Shown here piece after piece: positions 6,815 to 8,394 of a DNA stretch of 8,394 bases; position 1 is the first letter of the stretch; the number at the start of each line of letters is the position of its first letter. The position numbers and the translations under genes are program-made. The notes below the pieces were generated by a model, which was not told where the DNA came from, ran no database searches, and saw nothing but the letters and a program-made list of their open reading frames with translations. This DNA is from Alphaproteobacteria bacterium (GTDB lineage: Bacteria; Pseudomonadota; Alphaproteobacteria; Rhizobiales; Xanthobacteraceae): the NCBI GenBank assembly GCA_005884465.1, contig VAZH01000190.1, forward strand, positions 1 through 8,394. The letters run 5' to 3'.

Positions 6815-7606
6815 ATGCGCATCGCAACGTGGAACGTCAATTCGATCAGGCAGCGGCTCGATCATCTCCTGACCTGGCTGAAGGATTGCGCGCCTGACAT
6901 CGTCTGCCTGCAGGAGACCAAATGTCTCGATGAGGCGTTTCCCCGGGAGGCTATCGAGGCGCTCGGCTACAACGTGGTGACCCACGGCCAGAAGACCTTC
7001 AACGGCGTCGCGCTGCTCTCAAAGCTGCCGTTCGACGAAACCAAGCCGGGGCTCTCCGGAGACGACGAAGACGTGCACGCCCGCTTTCTCGAGGGCGTGG
7101 TCACGCACAAGCATGGCGTACTCAGGGTCGCCTGTCTTTATTTGCCCAACGGCAACCCGCCGCAGACCGACAAATATACTTACAAGCTCAAATGGATGGC
7201 CCGGCTTCGTGAGTATTCAAAAGAACGGCTTAAGGCCGAGGAGCCGCTGGTGCTTGCCGGAGATTTCAATGTGATTCCGGCAGCGCATGACGTCCATAAT
7301 CCGGCGGCCTGGGTCAATGACGCGTTGTTTCGCGCGACCACCCGCGAAAGTTTTCAATCGCTGCTTGGCCTCGGGCTCACGGACGCGCTGCGTGCGGTCA
7401 CCGACGCATCAGGGCAATACACATTCTGGGATTATCAGGCCGGCGCCTGGCAGAAAAACCAGGGTTTACGCATCGATCATTTGTTGCTGTCGGCGCAGGC
7501 CAGCGATCGGCTGATCGATGTCGGGATCGATAGCTATGTGCGCGGCTGGGAAAAGCCGTCGGACCATGTGCCGGTATGGGCGGATTTCGATCTCGAGACC
7601 GCGTAA
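6815..7606 (+). CDS. xthA: Exodeoxyribonuclease III / AP endonuclease
   Basis: This 263-aa Mg-dependent DNA-repair enzyme of the exonuclease-endonuclease-phosphatase fold acts in base excision repair. It cuts DNA 5' of abasic sites, removes blocked 3' ends and degrades duplex 3'-to-5'. Active-site motifs are all present: WNVNSIRQRL (6-15), LQETKC with Glu34, LYLPNG with Tyr109, AGDFNVIP with Asp150 and Asn152, RIDHLL with Asp221, and the closing KPSDHVPVW with Asp250 and His251. The length fits the family (about 260-270 aa). The open frame reaches back to 6767, but the first 16 codons (MVCHRSENV...) match nothing in the family. MRIATWNVNS is the canonical start, with GGA 7 nt upstream (6805-6807). 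It is divergent from the efflux operon and followed by the LuxR-type gene in the same direction. Confidence 0.96.
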   Translation: MRIATWNVNSIRQRLDHLLTWLKDCAPDIVCLQETKCLDEAFPREAIEALGYNVVTHGQKTFNGVALLSKLPFDETKPGLSGDDEDVHARFLEGVVTHKHGVLRVACLYLPNGNPPQTDKYTYKLKWMARLREYSKERLKAEEPLVLAGDFNVIPAAHDVHNPAAWVNDALFRATTRESFQSLLGLGLTDALRAVTDASGQYTFWDYQAGAWQKNQGLRIDHLLLSAQASDRLIDVGIDSYVRGWEKPSDHVPVWADFDLETA

Positions 7607-7609
7607 GAC

Positions 7610-7625
7610 CGCTCCGGAGGGAGCG
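7610..7625 (+). terminator. Small hairpin just after xthA
   Basis: CGCTCC (7610-7615) and GGAGCG (7620-7625) can pair as a 6-bp stem with a 4-nt loop, 4 nt after the xthA stop. No run of T follows, so it is at best a weak terminator or a 3'-end stabiliser. Confidence 0.35.
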
Positions 7626-7663
7626 CAAGTTCCCGAATGAGAACCGTAGCGGGCCGCCAGTGG

Positions 7664-7688
7664 GGAACCTCAAGCCCCCGACAACATT
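7664..7688 (+). promoter_or_regulatory. Candidate EcfG-type (general stress response) promoter for the LuxR-type gene
   Basis: GGAAC (7664-7668), 16 nt, then CATT (7685-7688) differs by one base from the alphaproteobacterial EcfG consensus of GGAAC, N16-17, CGTT. Transcription would begin near 7695, leaving a leader of about 30 nt that contains GGAGG before the ATG at 7724. The geometry is good, but the -10 mismatch falls in a core base, so this remains a candidate only. Confidence 0.35.
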
Positions 7689-7711
7689 GGTCTGGCATCG
7701 CTTCGGGGCGC

Positions 7712-7716
7712 GGAGG
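7712..7716 (+). promoter_or_regulatory. Ribosome binding site that decides the LuxR-type gene start
   Basis: GGAGG lies 7 nt before the ATG at 7724, an ideal spacing. It is too far from the next in-frame ATG (7781), which has only GAGGG directly abutting it. It is also downstream of the first in-frame ATG (7637), so the start is placed at 7724. Confidence 0.75.
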
Positions 7717-7723
7717 ATGTCCG

Positions 7724-7987
7724 ATGCGCCATTTCGCCATTTCAAAAAAGATACGCCAATTGCCGCTAGCTCAACGAGGGATGCCGGTTGATCAGAATCT
7801 CCCCCTGACCGAGCGAGAGCGCCAGATAATCCTGGTGCTGTCTGAGGGCATTACCAACAAGGAAATCGGCCGGCGCCTCGGGCTCACAGAGGGTACCGTC
7901 AAGGTCCACCTGCATCGGATTTACCGGAAGCTGGGCATCGCCAACCGAACCGCGCTGGCTGTGCTGGCACACACCGGGACCGGTTAA
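7724..7987 (+). CDS. Small LuxR-family DNA-binding protein without receiver domain
   Basis: This 87-aa protein is almost entirely a LuxR/GerE helix-turn-helix. LPLTERERQIILVLSEGITN (26-45), then KEIGRRLGLTEGTVKVHLHR (46-65) and a tail IYRKLGIANRTALAVLAH (66-83) carry every hallmark of the fold: the TERE start, the NKEIGRRL helix, the TVKVHL recognition helix and KLG-NR. The first 20 or so residues are basic and unlike any receiver or autoinducer domain. It may therefore bind DNA constitutively, or be controlled by its amount or by a partner. The start rests on the GGAGG at 7712-7716; MPVDQN at 7781 is the alternative and would give a 68-aa protein. It sits between xthA and a convergent ExoR-like gene. 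The target genes are unknown. Confidence 0.87.
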   Translation: MRHFAISKKIRQLPLAQRGMPVDQNLPLTERERQIILVLSEGITNKEIGRRLGLTEGTVKVHLHRIYRKLGIANRTALAVLAHTGTG

Positions 7988-8001
7988 AGAGGGCAGTCTT
8001 A

Positions 8002-8029
8002 CCGGCGTAGCGGGGCAAGGCTGCGCCGG
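8002..8029. terminator. Strong hairpin between convergent genes (probable bidirectional terminator)
   Basis: CCGGCGTAGC (8002-8011) and GCTGCGCCGG (8020-8029) form a 10-bp stem with one G-T wobble and an 8-nt loop. It sits 14 nt after the LuxR-type stop and 17 nt before the stop of the gene on the other strand. Neither side has a T-run, so termination may need Rho or may work as a transcript-end stabiliser. It could also be a copy of a dispersed palindromic repeat. Confidence 0.5.
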
Positions 8030-8046
8030 ATGGGCAAAGGCGACCT

Positions 8047-8394
8047 TCAGTCCTTGCGGCCCTGCACCCAATGCTCGAGCATCTGCAGCGCCATCGCGCG
8101 GTCATCCTCGGACGCCTTGGCGATTGCCCGGTTATAGCTTTCCTTGATCCAGATTTCGTCCGGCGCCGCGCTGTCTCGCGCCAAGGTCAGCCACATCAGC
8201 CCGCGGGCGGCCTGACGCGGCAGCTGGTCGCCGTTGAACAGCATCTGACCGAGCAGGGCCTGCGCCTGATGCTGGCCCTTCTGGGCGGCAAGGCCGAGCC
8301 AGCGCGCGCCATAGCGGAAATCATCCCGCGACGAGCCGGCGCCCCTGAGATAGAGGCGGGCCAGATCGTACTGCGCGTCGGCATTGCCGAAATA
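8047..8394 (-). CDS. exoR: Sel1-repeat protein, ExoR-like (partial, N-terminus off right edge)
   Basis: The last 115 residues of a Sel1-repeat protein are read from the window edge to a TGA at 8047-8049. Repeat units are visible: ADAQYDLARLYLRG (about residues 5-18 of the fragment), YGARWLGLAAQKGQHQAQAL (about 25-44) and ARGLMWLTLARDS (about 60-72). The end, WIKESYNRAIAKASEDDRAM, aligns by eye with the C-terminus of Sinorhizobium ExoR, which has ARGLAYM, then PWIQAM and SLATEDDRR at equivalent places. In Sinorhizobium, ExoR is a periplasmic protein that holds the ExoS-ChvI two-component system inactive and so limits succinoglycan production. Any signal peptide would lie beyond the window. An unrelated Sel1 protein remains possible because these repeats are common. 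It is convergent with the LuxR-type gene. Confidence 0.75.
   Translation of the reverse strand, partial: YFGNADAQYDLARLYLRGAGSSRDDFRYGARWLGLAAQKGQHQAQALLGQMLFNGDQLPRQAARGLMWLTLARDSAAPDEIWIKESYNRAIAKASEDDRAMALQMLEHWVQGRKD

Noticed and set aside
7717..7791. 24-codon ORF (MSDAPFRHFKK...) overlapping the start of the LuxR-type gene in another frame
   Set aside because: Its ATG directly abuts the GGAGG, so spacing is unsuitable, whereas the same GGAGG is ideally placed for the ATG at 7724. No evidence for a leader peptide.
8196..8384. 62-codon minus-strand frame overlapping the ExoR-like gene
   Set aside because: It is in a different frame from the Sel1 repeats, which read continuously from the window edge to the stop at 8047.
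1..8394. CRISPR arrays, tRNA or rRNA genes, insertion sequences, riboswitches
   Set aside because: No spaced direct repeats, cloverleaf-like segments, rRNA-like stretches, transposase motifs or terminal inverted repeats were seen. Intergenic gaps are all under about 160 nt except for the toxin-antitoxin relic.

Overview
The window is high-GC, tightly packed bacterial chromosome. The protein sequences point to an alphaproteobacterium of the order Rhizobiales, most likely Bradyrhizobium, Rhodopseudomonas or a close relative (Nitrobacteraceae). This rests on remembered family sequences for Dgt, ErpA, XthA and an ExoR-type Sel1 protein; no database search was made. There are no rRNA or tRNA genes, no CRISPR array, and no insertion sequence that I can recognise.

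Layout from left to right. (1) The 5' two thirds of dgt, a dNTP triphosphohydrolase gene, lies on the minus strand and runs off the left edge. (2) Divergent from it, on the plus strand, is erpA, an A-type Fe-S carrier. (3) Positions 1133-1520 on the plus strand hold the wreck of a HigBA-type toxin-antitoxin module: a frameshifted, shortened toxin joined directly to the last third of the antitoxin. (4) A compact minus-strand operon spans 6657 down to 1532: periplasmic adaptor, then HAE-1 RND pump, then an exported amidohydrolase-family protein. The gap between the first two genes is 3 nt, and the last two overlap by one base (TGATG). (5) Divergent from the operon, on the plus strand, is xthA (exonuclease III), followed by a small LuxR-type DNA-binding protein with no receiver domain. 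(6) The 3' end of an ExoR-like Sel1-repeat gene lies on the minus strand, convergent with the LuxR gene and separated from it by a strong hairpin.

How the genes work together. The adaptor and pump should form an inner-membrane efflux complex that borrows an outer-membrane channel encoded elsewhere. The coupled amidohydrolase has a signal peptide and would act in the periplasm; its substrate is unknown. dgt, erpA and xthA are housekeeping genes (nucleotide pool, Fe-S assembly, DNA repair). I recall them lying close together in other Rhizobiales, so the toxin-antitoxin relic plus efflux operon may be an insertion into that block. The right end looks regulatory. The small LuxR protein is preceded by a sequence close to an EcfG-type (general stress response) promoter, and it neighbours an ExoR-like protein, a family that restrains exopolysaccharide signalling in Sinorhizobium.

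Most of the window is ordinary. The points most worth a second look are the amidohydrolase coupled to the pump, the stress-promoter candidate in front of the LuxR-only protein, and the decayed toxin-antitoxin module.
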